NCBI GenBank assembly: GCA_913062605.1
Contig: CAJXWQ010000002.1
Location: 68,761-132,760 of the forward strand
DNA length: 64,000 bases
Direction: 5' to 3'
Origin: an uncultured Cellvibrionales bacterium
GTDB lineage: Bacteria > Pseudomonadota > Gammaproteobacteria > Pseudomonadales > Porticoccaceae
Under the pieces are notes generated by a model, which saw nothing but the letters and a program-made list of their open reading frames with translations, was not told the DNA's origin and ran no database searches. Shown piece after piece: positions 52,635 through 64,000 of the stretch. Every line of letters begins with the position of its first letter. Positions within the stretch are counted from its first letter, which is position 1. Both the position numbers and the translations under genes were made by a program.

Positions 52635-55600
52635 TTATTGTGGGGCAGCACGAGTATGCTCCAACAAACTTTGCAAGTTAGCGGCTTTGGGCTTCACCAG
52701 CCAAAACTTGCTGACAAAATATTCGAAATTTTCCAAAATCTCCTGGCCCCAGGCACTCCCGGTCTCTGCCACAAAATCGATAATCATACCCTCTAGATTA
52801 TGACGATAAGCTTCTGTCGCTTCACTGGTGATCCGTTGAATTTCCACAAGCTCCATATTGTAGCCATCAACAAAACTTCGATCTTCATCCAGAACATAGG
52901 CAAAACCGCCCGTCATACCAGCGCCGAAGTTGGAGCCCGTCGAACCGAGTACAACAACTACGCCACCTGTCATATATTCGCAACAGTGGTGGCCAGCACC
53001 TTCAACCACCGCATGGGCACCCGAGTTTCGTACGGCAAAACGCTCGCCAGCTCGACCTGAAGCAAACAACTTACCGCCCGTCGCCCCATAGAGGCAAGTA
53101 TTACCGATGATTGGCGCATCTTTGGAAGCAAATTGGCTACCTTCTGAGGGGGAAATCACTATCTTTCCGCCCGCCATGCCTTTACCAACGTAATCATTGG
53201 CATCACCACGGAGATAAATATCCAAGCCACCCGCATTCCAAACCCCAAGAGACTGGCCTGCTACCCCAGTTAAGTTTAGCCTGACGGAGGCACCTGCCAT
53301 TCCCTGGTTTCCATGCCGTTTAGCAATTTCACCAGACAAACGAGCACCGATGGAACGATCACAGTTGCTCACGTTATAGCTGAATTCTCCACCCAGTTTC
53401 TCTTCAATTGCGGGAAGTATGTCCACCACCATTTGCTCAGCCAACTGAGCTTGGTCAAAGGGGTTATTCTTCTCTACCTGGCAAGTCTGCGGTTTACTCT
53501 GTAACAGTTCATCGGTATAGATAATCGGTGAGAGATCCAGTTTTTTCTGCTGTTCAGTATTCCCAGGCAAAACTTCCAATAGATCAACTCGACCCACCAG
53601 CTCTACCAAGGAGTGGACACCCAAACGCGCCATCCATTCCCGTGTTTCTTTCGCCATAAAACGGAAAAAATTCTTGGCTGTTTCCACAGTGCCTTTGTAA
53701 TGCTCATCACGAAGGAGCTGGTCTTGGGTAGCTACACCTGTTGCACAGTTATTGAGGTGACAAATACGCAGATATTTACACCCAAGCGCCACCATCGGTC
53801 CTGTGCCAAAACCAAAACTTTCGGCACCGAGAATAGCGGCTTTTACTACATCAAGGCCCGTTTTAAGCCCACCGTCTGTTTGAACTCTTACCTTTCCACG
53901 CAAATCATTGGCGCGGAGCATTTGATGGGTCTCGGATAAGCCAAGCTCCCAAGGGGAACCTGCATAACGGATAGAGGAAAGCGGGCTAGCCGCTGTACCA
54001 CCATCGTAGCCCGAAATAGTAATCAAATCTGCATAGGCCTTGGCGACACCAGCGGCAATGGTACCCACACCGGGTCGTGAAACCAGCTTCACAGAAACCA
54101 GCGCATCAGGATTTACCTGCTTCAGGTCAAAAATTAGCTGAGCCAAATCTTCAATAGAGTAGATATCGTGATGAGGTGGTGGAGAAATGAGAGTAACACC
54201 GGGTACAGAGTATCGTAGCCGGGCAATCAGATCATTCACCTTACCCCCTGGCAGCTGACCACCTTCACCAGGTTTTGCGCCCTGCGCTACTTTAATCTGA
54301 ATCACTTCCGCACTAGACAAGTAGTGAGGAGTCACACCAAAACGACCAGAGGCAACCTGCTTTATTTTAGATACTTTTACTGTGCCATAACGAATCGGAT
54401 CTTCACCACCTTCACCAGAGTTGGAACGACCACCCAGGCTATTCATCGCTTCGGCCAGCGCCTCATGGGCCTCAGGCGACAGTGCACCAAGAGACATCCC
54501 CGCTGAGTCAAAGCGTTGAATAATGTGTTGAATAGGCTCAACCTCCGCCAACGGGATCGGTTCAATATCATCACGTATCTTGAGTAAATCCCTAAGGGTG
54601 GTCACTGGCCGCTCATTCACTAGTGCGGCGTAATCATGCCAAGCAGCATAATCATCATTCTGAACCGAGCGGTGAAGTGCCTGAATAACGTCTGGATTAA
54701 ATGCGTGATATTCCTGACCATGAACATACTTCAGAAGTCCACCGGGACTCACTGGTTTGCGCTCACTCCAGGTTTCATTAGCAAGTAGTTGCTGACTTTT
54801 TTGTAAGTCATCAAACCCAGCACCCTGAATACGGCTAGGCGTATCAGTAAAGCAGGCATCGACAACGTCTGAAGCCAGACCAACAATCTCATAAAGCTGG
54901 GCACCGCGGTAAGAGGCAATGGTAGAGATACCCATTTTCGAAAGGATTTTTAACAGGCCTTTGTTAATACCCTTGCGATAGTTTTTAAAGGCAGTATCCA
55001 AATCACACAGTAATTCACCAGACTGAATCAAGTCAGTCAGGATGTGATAACTAAGGTAGGGATAAACTGCTGAGGCACCACAACCAATTAGTGTGGCAAT
55101 TTGGTGTGAATCTCGCGCAGATGCTGTGCTGGCAATGATATTGGCATCACACCGCAGCCCCACAGCGATCAAGTGGTGGTGAACTGCCCCTACCGCCATC
55201 AACATCTGTATTGGCAGCTTACCTGGCCCAATATCAGAGTCAGACAAAATACAGCAGACCCCACCCTCTCTGACGAAAGCTTCTACTTCCTGACAGAGCG
55301 CTTTAATAGCCACCTCAAGACTCGCTTTCACCGGATCATAATTGATACTTATTTTCTGTATCCGATAATCGGCGAGACCACTATTTTTTAGTGCGTAATA
55401 CTTGCGTGGTGATAGCACCGGACTGGAGAGATTGACACGTGTACCAAGTTCTTTTGTCTCCTCAAAGAGACTGTGCTCCCGGCCCAACTGTGCCTGTAGA
55501 GACATAACTAACGTCTCACGAAGCGGATCTATAGGTGGATTAGTTACCTGTGCAAATTGCTGCCTAAAATAATCGTAGAGGGCTCTGTGTTTACTAGAAA

Positions 55601-57089
55601 GCACAGCCATTGGGGTATCGTCGCCCATGGAGCCGGTAGCCTCCTGGCCTCCCTCAGCTAAAGGACGGAGCACTTGATCCCGCTCTTCCTGAGATGCCAG
55701 GAACATTTTCATATATTTACGAATCTGATCCCGTGTTAGCGCACCTTCTACCTCAATACTGTCATCATCCATTGTCGACATGATTTTTACGGTGCCTTCA
55801 CGCAACCATTGCCGATATGGGTTACAAGAAGCCAGTTGCTTATCTACATCCTCACCATTAAGAATGGCCCCTGTTTCGGTATCTACCGATAAGATATCAC
55901 CAGGCCCCAAGCGGCCCTTAGCGACCACACTCTCGGGTTGGTAGTTGTAAACACCCACCTCTGACGCAACGGTTATCACATCATCATCGGTCAATACCCA
56001 GCGAGAGGGTCGCAGGCCATTTCGGTCCAATGTGCAGACGGCATATCGACCATCTGTAATGACCAATCCTGCGGGGCCATCCCAAGGCTCCATATGCATG
56101 GAAACATACTCAAAATATGCTCTTTCATCGGGGCCAAAGTCTTGAATATTATTCCACGCGGGTGGCACCAGCAGGCGCACAGCTTTATGCAACTCCATAC
56201 CACCGGCCACTAGAACCTCTAGCATATTATCGAGGCTTGATGAATCTGACCCGGTACGATTAACGAGGGGCGTAACCTCTTGCAGATCTGGCAATAGAGG
56301 TGTTTTAAATTTAGGTGTGCGGGCTACAGACCAGTTTCTGTTACCCGGGATAGTATTAATCTCACCATTGTGCGCCAACATTCTGAATGGCTGGGCCAGG
56401 GGCCACTGGGGCATAGTGTTGGTAGAAAATCGCTGGTGAAAAACGCAAATCGCTGTTTCCAGTGCAGGGTCTGCCAAATCCAAATAAAATTTTGGCAAAT
56501 CCACCGGCATCATCAGCCCTTTATAGCTAATCACATTTGTCGCCAGGCTTGCGATATAAAATGCAGTATCTTCCACCAGAGCCTTTTCGGCCTTTCGCTT
56601 GGCGATAAAGAGACGAGCGTTGAAGTGTTGCTCATCAAGGTTATCTGAAGCCACAAACACCTGCTCAATAACAGGTAGTGTTTCTAGTGCAATTTCACCT
56701 AGACAGGCGTCATCAGTAGGGACTTCTCGCCAACCAACAACAGTCAAATCTTGGGCAGACAACGCCGCAGACATAGCCTCCTTTGATTTTTCACGCTGCA
56801 CCATATCTTGGCTTAGCATGACAGCACCTATCGCGTATAAATCCGGTAGCTCAACCGTGAATTGCTCGCGCGCGACCTGACGCATAAAGCTGTCGGGCTT
56901 TTGCAGTAATAAGCCACAGCCATCGCCCGTCTTACCATCGGCGGCTATTCCGCCTCGGTGGGTCATACAGGTTAATGCTTCAATTGCGGTTTCTAAAAGA
57001 CGATGGCTTGCCTGTCCCCTAATATGGGCAATCAGGCCAAAGCCACAGTTATCTTTGAATTCATCTAACCGATAAAGGCCAGTCGACAT
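52635..57089 (-). CDS. gltB: Glutamate synthase large subunit
   Basis: A 1484-aa enzyme that makes two glutamates from glutamine and 2-oxoglutarate. The class II amidotransferase nucleophile is Cys15 in 'DNCGFGL' after a short propeptide. The synthase barrel has FMN and Fe-S features ('[21 protein letters not shown]'-type region, '[14 protein letters not shown]' cysteines), followed by the C-terminal beta-helix ('[13 protein letters not shown]', '[23 protein letters not shown]'). Full length, no frameshift. In Pseudomonas a SPOR/DamX-type gene separates aroB from gltB; here only 190 bases do. Confidence 0.97.
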   Translation of the reverse strand: MSTGLYRLDEFKDNCGFGLIAHIRGQASHRLLETAIEALTCMTHRGGIAADGKTGDGCGLLLQKPDSFMRQVAREQFTVELPDLYAIGAVMLSQDMVQREKSKEAMSAALSAQDLTVVGWREVPTDDACLGEIALETLPVIEQVFVASDNLDEQHFNARLFIAKRKAEKALVEDTAFYIASLATNVISYKGLMMPVDLPKFYLDLADPALETAICVFHQRFSTNTMPQWPLAQPFRMLAHNGEINTIPGNRNWSVARTPKFKTPLLPDLQEVTPLVNRTGSDSSSLDNMLEVLVAGGMELHKAVRLLVPPAWNNIQDFGPDERAYFEYVSMHMEPWDGPAGLVITDGRYAVCTLDRNGLRPSRWVLTDDDVITVASEVGVYNYQPESVVAKGRLGPGDILSVDTETGAILNGEDVDKQLASCNPYRQWLREGTVKIMSTMDDDSIEVEGALTRDQIRKYMKMFLASQEERDQVLRPLAEGGQEATGSMGDDTPMAVLSSKHRALYDYFRQQFAQVTNPPIDPLRETLVMSLQAQLGREHSLFEETKELGTRVNLSSPVLSPRKYYALKNSGLADYRIQKISINYDPVKASLEVAIKALCQEVEAFVREGGVCCILSDSDIGPGKLPIQMLMAVGAVHHHLIAVGLRCDANIIASTASARDSHQIATLIGCGASAVYPYLSYHILTDLIQSGELLCDLDTAFKNYRKGINKGLLKILSKMGISTIASYRGAQLYEIVGLASDVVDACFTDTPSRIQGAGFDDLQKSQQLLANETWSERKPVSPGGLLKYVHGQEYHAFNPDVIQALHRSVQNDDYAAWHDYAALVNERPVTTLRDLLKIRDDIEPIPLAEVEPIQHIIQRFDSAGMSLGALSPEAHEALAEAMNSLGGRSNSGEGGEDPIRYGTVKVSKIKQVASGRFGVTPHYLSSAEVIQIKVAQGAKPGEGGQLPGGKVNDLIARLRYSVPGVTLISPPPHHDIYSIEDLAQLIFDLKQVNPDALVSVKLVSRPGVGTIAAGVAKAYADLITISGYDGGTAASPLSSIRYAGSPWELGLSETHQMLRANDLRGKVRVQTDGGLKTGLDVVKAAILGAESFGFGTGPMVALGCKYLRICHLNNCATGVATQDQLLRDEHYKGTVETAKNFFRFMAKETREWMARLGVHSLVELVGRVDLLEVLPGNTEQQKKLDLSPIIYTDELLQSKPQTCQVEKNNPFDQAQLAEQMVVDILPAIEEKLGGEFSYNVSNCDRSIGARLSGEIAKRHGNQGMAGASVRLNLTGVAGQSLGVWNAGGLDIYLRGDANDYVGKGMAGGKIVISPSEGSQFASKDAPIIGNTCLYGATGGKLFASGRAGERFAVRNSGAHAVVEGAGHHCCEYMTGGVVVVLGSTGSNFGAGMTGGFAYVLDEDRSFVDGYNMELVEIQRITSEATEAYRHNLEGMIIDFVAETGSAWGQEILENFEYFVSKFWLVKPKAANLQSLLEHTRAAPQ

Positions 57090-57279
57090 AATAAGACTCT
57101 AGGTAAAGTTTCAACAAAAACAGCTGGTTACGGCAACGAAACCCACCAAAATGGTGACTCATCGGCGCAAAAGGAGACACATTTTACACATCCGCAGCCA
57201 GCGCCACAAATTTCTAGAGGTGAAAAAGTGTATTTACAGGCTGAATAACCTCAACAGGAAAATCATCCTTTCTTAGGTA

Positions 57280-58404
57280 TTAGTTTCGTTGGAGTAATTC
57301 GACCAGGAGTTTGTGATCAAAATCTGATGTTACCACCGCTTGACCAATAGCTTTTAGGAGTACGAGACGAATGGAACCATCCGTCACTTTCTTATCAACG
57401 GCCATCAGTTCAAGAAATTGATCAGATGTCATCGATGCCGGAGGGCTCACAGGAAGAGCACAGCGTTCAAACAGTGCTTGGGACCTACAGACATCTTCTT
57501 CTGAAATCCAACCGAGTGAATGAGAAAGCTCAGCCGCCATTACCATACCAGCAGAAATAGCCTCCCCATGGAGCCAATCACTGTAATTTTGAGCCGTTTC
57601 AATAGCATGGCCAAAAGTGTGCCCCAAATTCAGGATAGCTCTTATTCCATCTTCTCGTTCATCCTGACTCACAACCTTTGCTTTGTTTTCACAGGATCTT
57701 TGGATAGCAAATGCCAGTGCCTTGGAATCCCTCTTCAGCAACAGGTCGATGTTTTCCTCTAACCAGCAAAAAAACTCAACATCTGCAATCAAACCATATT
57801 TGATCACTTCTGCCAGGCCTGCCCGTAATTGCCGATCATCCAGGGTATTCAATGTCGCCGTATCAGCAATGACACATTGCGGTTGATAAAAGGCGCCGAT
57901 CATATTCTTGCCTTTCGGGTGATTAACGGCTGTTTTCCCCCCCACGGAAGAGTCCACCTGAGAAAGCAGTGTGGTTGGCACTTGAATAAAATTGATCCCA
58001 CGTTGATAGCATGCAGCAGCAAATCCTGTCATATCACCCACAACACCGCCCCCAAGAGCAATCAATGTAGTACGACGGTTATGCTGTTTGATCAGGAGCT
58101 GGTCAAAGATGTGGTTGAGTATCTCAAGGTTTTTGTATCGCTCACCATCGGGTAATATCACCGAGTCCACCTGATAAGCGGAAAGGTGATCCATGACAGA
58201 CGTCAGATATAGCGGGGCTATGGTTTCGTTGGTAACAACCAGCACCTGATTACCATGAATATAGGGCGCAAAGAGATTTGGTGCCTGCAACAATCCTTCG
58301 CCAATGAGTATTGGATAGCTTCGCTCGCCCAAATCAACTGTGAGCTTTCTGGTCTTTTCCACGATGAATTTTTCTGCTGTTGAATTTGGCCTGAAATGTA
58401 CCAC
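57280..58404 (-). CDS. aroB: 3-dehydroquinate synthase
   Basis: A 374-aa NAD- and zinc-dependent second enzyme of the shikimate pathway. '[13 protein letters not shown]', '[22 protein letters not shown]', '[27 protein letters not shown]' and the metal region '[12 protein letters not shown]' are diagnostic. The GTG start at 58404 is 1 base from the aroK stop; an internal GTG (58362) would trim 14 residues and is closer to the usual length. The 190-base gap downstream to gltB shows no gene or clear signal. Confidence 0.96.
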   Translation of the reverse strand: MVHFRPNSTAEKFIVEKTRKLTVDLGERSYPILIGEGLLQAPNLFAPYIHGNQVLVVTNETIAPLYLTSVMDHLSAYQVDSVILPDGERYKNLEILNHIFDQLLIKQHNRRTTLIALGGGVVGDMTGFAAACYQRGINFIQVPTTLLSQVDSSVGGKTAVNHPKGKNMIGAFYQPQCVIADTATLNTLDDRQLRAGLAEVIKYGLIADVEFFCWLEENIDLLLKRDSKALAFAIQRSCENKAKVVSQDEREDGIRAILNLGHTFGHAIETAQNYSDWLHGEAISAGMVMAAELSHSLGWISEEDVCRSQALFERCALPVSPPASMTSDQFLELMAVDKKVTDGSIRLVLLKAIGQAVVTSDFDHKLLVELLQRN

Positions 58405-58405
58405 A

Positions 58406-58927
58406 TCAACTCATAAGATGACGAACTTCTGCAACAATATCTTCAGCGACCAACTGGGGTTTTCTTCTCTCAGTCATGACAACTAGATTAGCTACCTCAT
58501 GATACAGAGGATCACGGTCTGAAATCAGCTGCTCAATAACGGCACGAGGATTGTCGACTTGCAGTAGTGGTCGGTTACGATCATGAGCCGTTCTTTCCAA
58601 AAGCTGATCTACCGATGCATTTAAATAAACAACAAAACCTCTTTTCTTAAGTAACTCACGATTATTTTCAATGAGTACAACGCCACCACCCGTCGCTAGA
58701 AGAATTCCTTCTCTGGCCGTTATTTCTTCTAAAAGCTGACCTTCACGCTTGCGAAAACCCTCTTCTCCTTCCACATCGAATATCCAGGGGATATTGGCGC
58801 CACAACGCTGTTCAATCTCCGCATCAAGATCAACAAATTCCAAGTCGAGACTATTCGCCAAAAACCGACCAATAGTTGTCTTGCCAGCCCCCATGGGGCC
58901 GACAAGAAAAAGATTGTTGTTATTCAT
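58406..58927 (-). CDS. aroK: Shikimate kinase
   Basis: A 173-aa kinase phosphorylating shikimate. Walker A '[15 protein letters not shown]', shikimate-binding '[32 protein letters not shown]', 'LATGGGVVL' and lid 'RNRPLL' are complete. It sits between pilQ (16 bases away) and aroB (1 base), an arrangement conserved with type IV pilus genes in many gammaproteobacteria. Confidence 0.97.
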   Translation of the reverse strand: MNNNNLFLVGPMGAGKTTIGRFLANSLDLEFVDLDAEIEQRCGANIPWIFDVEGEEGFRKREGQLLEEITAREGILLATGGGVVLIENNRELLKKRGFVVYLNASVDQLLERTAHDRNRPLLQVDNPRAVIEQLISDRDPLYHEVANLVVMTERRKPQLVAEDIVAEVRHLMS

Positions 58928-58943
58928 CAGGTGTTTTTAGGCA

Positions 58944-61082
58944 TTAATCAAGCAGGGCTTCATCTATGATTTTTGGTGTAATGAAAATCAGGATTTCCCG
59001 CTTTTCCATACTCTCCAAATCATACCTGAAGAGTCGACCCAGATACGGGATATCCCCAAGTAATGGAACTTTGTCTTCTGCAGTGAATGTTTCCATTTGG
59101 AACAAACCACCGAGGACAAGTGTCTGACCATCACCAACAATGGCTTGCGTTTCAACCTCGGTCACATCGATGACAGGCTCGCCCGTAGGCAGCAGGTCTC
59201 CAACAGAATCCTGAGCTATCACCAAATCCATCACGATCCGACCATCCGGTGTGATTTGTGGTGTTACTTCAAGCTTAAGCACCGCCTCTTTAAACTCTAC
59301 AGAGGTTGCACCACTAGATGTCGCATTTTGGAAAGGAATCTCTGTACCAGTTTTTATCACCGCTTTCTGCTTGTCACCCGTCAAAACTTTAGGTTGAGAA
59401 ACAATCTCGCCACCACCTTCATTCTCGAGTGCACTTAATTCAAGATCTAAAAAGGTATTACCCGTCAAGAACTCAAGCGCAAAGCTGCCAGTGGGATTTG
59501 CGACACCCAAATCCACATTCAAAGCATCATCATTTACTAAAATTGTGCCACCGCCACCATTGAAAATATCAATCGGGTTATTTGGGCTTGAAAATTGTTC
59601 CAGAGAACCGCCGAAACCAAAGTCATCACCATTGGGAGTGCGAGCACCCTGAATCCCCATACGTGCGCCAATTTCTTTTCTAAAATCTGTATTTGCAATA
59701 ACAATACGGGCTTCAATCAAAACTTGTCTAATCGGTATATCTATCTCGTCTATTAAACGTTTGAATTCAAGAATCTTATCTTCAGTATCGGTCAAGATAA
59801 CGGTATTGGTTCTCTCGTCAACAATGGCTGACCCACGCTCTGACAAAATACTACTCGTCGCCGGCCCATCACTACCGCCACCGCCACTGCCACTGCCACC
59901 TACATCAAACAACTCATATAGCTCTCTGGCATCTGCATATTTTATTCGAATAAATTCTGTGCGAAGAGGAGCCAACTCCTGCAACTGTTTATTAGCCTCA
60001 ACCTGTAATCTCTCCCTCTCAGCAATTTCTGCTGCCGGTGCCACCATCAGAACATTTCCTTCCTGACGCTTATCCAGCCCCTTAGCTTTCAGGATAATAG
60101 CGAGAGCCTGATCCCAAGGAACATTTTCGAGGCGAAGTGTAATGCTGCCAGAAACCGTATCACTGGCCACTAAATTCAGTTCAGTAAAATCTGCAATCAG
60201 CTGTAAGACAGACCTAACTTCAATATCTTGAAAGTTGAGAGATAGTTTTTCGCCCACATAGGCAAACTTCGATTTTTTATCTGCAAGCTCATCTGCCGTG
60301 AGTGGTTTTACACTGACCACATACTGATTATCTGCCTGATAGGCCATATAGTCATATTCACCAACTGCAGTCACCGTAACAGTCGTTGTGGATCCGTCAA
60401 AGCTGGCATCAATCTCTTTTACGGGTGTTGCAAAATCAATGACATCCAGTCGCCTGTCCTGAGACGCAGGCAATTCAGTGCGGAAAAAACTTAACCTTAT
60501 CTCGCTTCCTGCTTGAGAGATATCAACACTGACAGAGGGGTCCGAAAGTTCAATGGCAACCAAACCTTCACCCTGCTCTCCACGACGAAAATCTACGTTC
60601 TTGAGACTGTACTTAGCATTGTGAATTTTATTTTCAGAGGTGTTGGTCGCGACAGCCAATGATGCCTGCTTGTTAGGAGCGACAGCATCCCCTCCCCCTC
60701 CAACAAGAACAATCAGTGCATTACCTTCCGCTCGTGTTTCATAGGGGGCGACTTCTAGCATATTTAATATCAAACGCGTGCGGTCTGCTGTACTTAAGAC
60801 AACCGCACTTCTGGCATTTTCAAATGAAAGGGGATGCTTTTTCTGGTCCAGAGTACTTTCTACACCCGGAAGGTCCAGAACAATTCGAGCGGGATTATCA
60901 ATAGTATAACCTTCAGGGCTGGGCGGGGTGCCTGAAAAAGCCATCCGCACCTCAAAACTACCACCAGGCAATGTTGCAAAACTAATATCTTCGAGCAACA
61001 CTTGAGCCCACACCTGTGAGGAAACCCCCAGACAAGCAAGCCACCCTGTCAGTACCAGAACACTTTTCAGATACCTTTTCAT
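58944..61082 (-). CDS. pilQ: Type IV pilus secretin PilQ
   Basis: A 712-aa outer-membrane secretin forming the pore for type IV pili. Signal peptide ('YLKSVLVLTGWLACLGVSS'), two AMIN domains that bind peptidoglycan (~30-120 and ~155-260), a secretin/TonB short N-terminal domain ('LSLNFQDIEVRSVLQLIADF'), an N1-type domain with a Gly/Ser-rich insert, and the C-terminal secretin barrel ('EIVSQPKVLTGDKQKAVIKTGTEIPF' region, 'VPLLGDIPYLGRLFR'). ATG 61082 is chosen over 61100 because GGGGAAAG precedes it and it begins the signal peptide. Confidence 0.96.
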   Translation of the reverse strand: MKRYLKSVLVLTGWLACLGVSSQVWAQVLLEDISFATLPGGSFEVRMAFSGTPPSPEGYTIDNPARIVLDLPGVESTLDQKKHPLSFENARSAVVLSTADRTRLILNMLEVAPYETRAEGNALIVLVGGGGDAVAPNKQASLAVATNTSENKIHNAKYSLKNVDFRRGEQGEGLVAIELSDPSVSVDISQAGSEIRLSFFRTELPASQDRRLDVIDFATPVKEIDASFDGSTTTVTVTAVGEYDYMAYQADNQYVVSVKPLTADELADKKSKFAYVGEKLSLNFQDIEVRSVLQLIADFTELNLVASDTVSGSITLRLENVPWDQALAIILKAKGLDKRQEGNVLMVAPAAEIAERERLQVEANKQLQELAPLRTEFIRIKYADARELYELFDVGGSGSGGGGSDGPATSSILSERGSAIVDERTNTVILTDTEDKILEFKRLIDEIDIPIRQVLIEARIVIANTDFRKEIGARMGIQGARTPNGDDFGFGGSLEQFSSPNNPIDIFNGGGGTILVNDDALNVDLGVANPTGSFALEFLTGNTFLDLELSALENEGGGEIVSQPKVLTGDKQKAVIKTGTEIPFQNATSSGATSVEFKEAVLKLEVTPQITPDGRIVMDLVIAQDSVGDLLPTGEPVIDVTEVETQAIVGDGQTLVLGGLFQMETFTAEDKVPLLGDIPYLGRLFRYDLESMEKREILIFITPKIIDEALLD

Positions 61083-61105
61083 CTCACTTTCCCCAAACAT
61101 CTTTG

Positions 61106-61642
61106 TTAATCCTTTTCTTTCAAGGCCAAGGTACGTGGGCGTTCTACCCAGCTACCTTTACCATCGGGAACAACCTCAATCACATCTGCCTTCGAACTGG
61201 TCACAGAGGTGATACGCCCATGATTCTTACCCACATAATTGCCAACCGTAACACGATGAATACCGCCACCGCCGTCATTAATAAGCGACCAAATCTGACC
61301 GTCCTTAGACAGAATGCCTACCAGAGAGAGCGCAGCAAAGTTATATCCCTCCAAGTATTCTCTCTTACGACCTTCATCTGGTGCCGACACTTTTTCCTTG
61401 CCTGTCACTGAGCTCGCAACATCTAAAGCTAATGGCGGCTCAAATGGACTACGCATGGCTATTGCGCCATATCTAAAGGTTTTATAGGCTCGAAATGTTG
61501 GTAACGGCTCTATATCTCCCACCGGCTTTGCCTTAACATCTGCCATAAAGTGCTGAAGATCCTCGTGCTGACCGTCTCCCGTACAACCTGACAAGAGGAG
61601 AAGCCCAACAACTACCAAAAACAAACGGGTCATCTTCGTCAT
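61106..61642 (-). CDS. pilP: Type IV pilus lipoprotein PilP
   Basis: A 178-aa inner-membrane lipoprotein (lipobox 'LSGC') linking the PilMNO platform to PilQ. The C-terminal HR-type beta domain ('LEGYNFAALSLVGILSKDGQIWSLI', 'VTVGNYVGKNHGRI') contacts the secretin. GTG 61645 is directly before ATG 61642; ATG has AGGA 12 bases upstream. It starts 3 bases past the pilO stop. Confidence 0.93.
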   Translation of the reverse strand: MTKMTRLFLVVVGLLLLSGCTGDGQHEDLQHFMADVKAKPVGDIEPLPTFRAYKTFRYGAIAMRSPFEPPLALDVASSVTGKEKVSAPDEGRKREYLEGYNFAALSLVGILSKDGQIWSLINDGGGGIHRVTVGNYVGKNHGRITSVTSSKADVIEVVPDGKGSWVERPRTLALKEKD

Positions 61643-61645
61643 CAC

Positions 61646-62257
61646 TCAATCATCCTGCGTCTTGTAGCGGTATGTTTTCGCTTCAATTTCTAGTCTCTGC
61701 ATGCCACTTTTATTATTCGACGTAATACTATAATTGTGTAGCGTAACAATTCTCGGCAAGCTAGCGACACCACTGGCAAATGCACCGACATCATGATAAT
61801 CACCCACAGCCACTATTTTAATTGGCAATTCCACATAAAACTCTGCCGCTCTCTCAGGCTGCAAACTAATTGTAGTAATATCAAGGCTAGAGCCGCTTCC
61901 AATTTCTGTAATATCCTCAAGAAGCCCAGGCACTTCAGTATCACTCGGTAGTTGTGCCAACATAGCGCCAAATAGTTTTTCCACTTCGACCATTTGTTCA
62001 CGATAGTTCTCAAGATTAGCCGCCTGAAATGCCTTTTCCTCAAACTTTTTCTTCAGCTGTATTTCTTTACCCTTAACCAAGTCAAGCTCTGCATCAAGCT
62101 CCTTAATATGGAAGTAGTAGGCTCCTGACAAAACCAACACAAATGCCAGCGCAAATAAGAACAGCCTGATTGGCAATGGCCAAATGCCAATGCCATCATA
62201 ATCCAGCTCACCAAACTCAAAATTCTTTACCTGCTGAAAGGATTCGGTCAATGACAT
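61646..62257 (-). CDS. pilO: Type IV pilus inner-membrane protein PilO
   Basis: A 203-aa bitopic protein: short cytoplasmic part, one transmembrane helix ('RLFLFALAFVLVLSGAYYF'), coiled coil ('LKKKFEEKAFQAANLENYREQMVEVEKL' region) and periplasmic ferredoxin-like domain ('LPSDTEVPGLLEDI'). Pairs with PilN. GGAGG lies 6 bases before ATG 62257, which overlaps the pilN stop; a GTG one codon earlier is the alternative. Confidence 0.93.
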   Translation of the reverse strand: MSLTESFQQVKNFEFGELDYDGIGIWPLPIRLFLFALAFVLVLSGAYYFHIKELDAELDLVKGKEIQLKKKFEEKAFQAANLENYREQMVEVEKLFGAMLAQLPSDTEVPGLLEDITEIGSGSSLDITTISLQPERAAEFYVELPIKIVAVGDYHDVGAFASGVASLPRIVTLHNYSITSNNKSGMQRLEIEAKTYRYKTQDD

Positions 62258-62841
62258 CACGCACCTCCTTCAGCTGGGCCAGTTGATACCGCATCAACTG
62301 GAGCTTTTATGATTTTAACTCGCATCTCAAACTGACTACCGTCTTCTCCCAGCGCATCATTATCCTGCACTTTGGTTAAATTGGGCTCAGTAAACTTATA
62401 AGATGCATCAAGTCGCCGCATCAGAGAGGACACTCTGTTATTAGACTCGGCAAAGCCTACTAGCGATATCTGGTTACCCTTACGGATCATCTTGGTAAAA
62501 TAAACACCATCGGGTACAGCTCGAACAAACTCATCATAAATTTTGACAATTTCAGGCCGGTTACCCTGTAATTCCTGAATAACCTGTATGCGATCTAGTA
62601 GGTCCTGACGACGCTTCTTCAACCCTTTTATCTCTGCAACCTGCTTATCCAGTTTAGCAATTTCAGTCTTGAGTAGCTGGTTTCGGCTATTCTGAGACTC
62701 GATTTGATTGTTAACCACTCTGTCCCAGCCAAACGCCACCAACACCGCCATGACCAACACAACAACCATCAGAGACAGAAACTCTTTTTTCTTTTCGGTA
62801 CGAAACGCTTCGCGCCAAGGGAGTAAATTAATCTTGGCCAT
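62257..62841 (-). CDS. pilN: Type IV pilus inner-membrane protein PilN
   Basis: A 194-aa bitopic partner of PilO. The N-terminal 'INLLPWRE' is the segment bound by PilM in homologues. One transmembrane helix ('FLSLMVVVLVMAVLVAFGW'), a coiled coil and a periplasmic domain ('AVPDGVYFTKMIRKGNQISLVG') follow. ATG 62841 is 1 base after the pilM stop, with GAGGGGG upstream. Confidence 0.93.
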   Translation of the reverse strand: MAKINLLPWREAFRTEKKKEFLSLMVVVLVMAVLVAFGWDRVVNNQIESQNSRNQLLKTEIAKLDKQVAEIKGLKKRRQDLLDRIQVIQELQGNRPEIVKIYDEFVRAVPDGVYFTKMIRKGNQISLVGFAESNNRVSSLMRRLDASYKFTEPNLTKVQDNDALGEDGSQFEMRVKIIKAPVDAVSTGPAEGGA

Positions 62842-62842
62842 A

Positions 62843-63931
<1,089 letters not shown>

Positions 63932-64000
63932 TTACGCAAAGCAACTAATACAGCTTTAACCACTTCCTGCAAGTTTGCAAGTCTGCAAGCAGTGTATCGG

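Overview
The window reads as chromosomal DNA of a gammaproteobacterium, probably a marine Cellvibrionales- or Pseudomonadales-like organism. This is inferred from gene content and order. The blocks mutL-amidase-tsaE-nnr-queG-orn-rsgA-rhodanese-psd and hemE-gltD-gltB-aroB-aroK-pilQPONM both follow the Pseudomonas layout, and there is a bio cluster beside comF. No tRNA, rRNA, CRISPR array, IS element or phage was seen.

Layout. 1-5.6 kb: end of a class III aminotransferase, an ornithine-decarboxylase-like enzyme divergent from an Lrp/AsnC regulator, a single integron-type gene cassette carrying an FRG-domain protein, a CaiB-type CoA-transferase and an AEC transporter. 5.7-20.1 kb: a 13-gene co-directional locus of unknown function. 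It encodes a MotA/ExbB-like channel subunit, two MotB/ExbD-like proteins fused to VWA domains, an actin/Hsp70-like protein, a PEGA-repeat protein with a cysteine-less FGE-like domain, TPR proteins, four lipoproteins and an M48 protease. It is the best candidate for an undescribed system. 20.2-22.2 kb: a DUF3237 protein, an MDR oxidoreductase and a small membrane protein. 22.3-26.9 kb: biotin operon bioB-bioF-bioHC(fusion)-bioD. 27-31.5 kb: comF, cysE, DUF5062, rhomboid and recQ.

31.5-34 kb: a small integrase-less cassette array (attC sites around a UDG-family protein, an exported DJ-1/PfpI protein and a duplicated zinc-binding protein), marked by a shift in base composition. 34-36.8 kb: two small unknown proteins, then the peptidoglycan pair MepK-like/LdtD-like. 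37-49.9 kb: the mutL-to-psd housekeeping block with an MscS channel and a degenerate HD-GYP protein. 50-64 kb: hemE, glutamate synthase, shikimate genes and the type IV pilus assembly operon pilMNOPQ, with pilM closest to the right edge.

Common themes are envelope biology (pilus, murein remodelling, the 13-gene locus, mechanosensing, lipid synthesis) and core metabolism (biotin, cysteine, glutamate, haem, aromatic precursors). Accessory DNA is concentrated in the two cassette regions. Start codons were adjusted from the longest reading frame where a ribosome binding site, signal peptide or family N-terminus favoured a later start; each case is stated.
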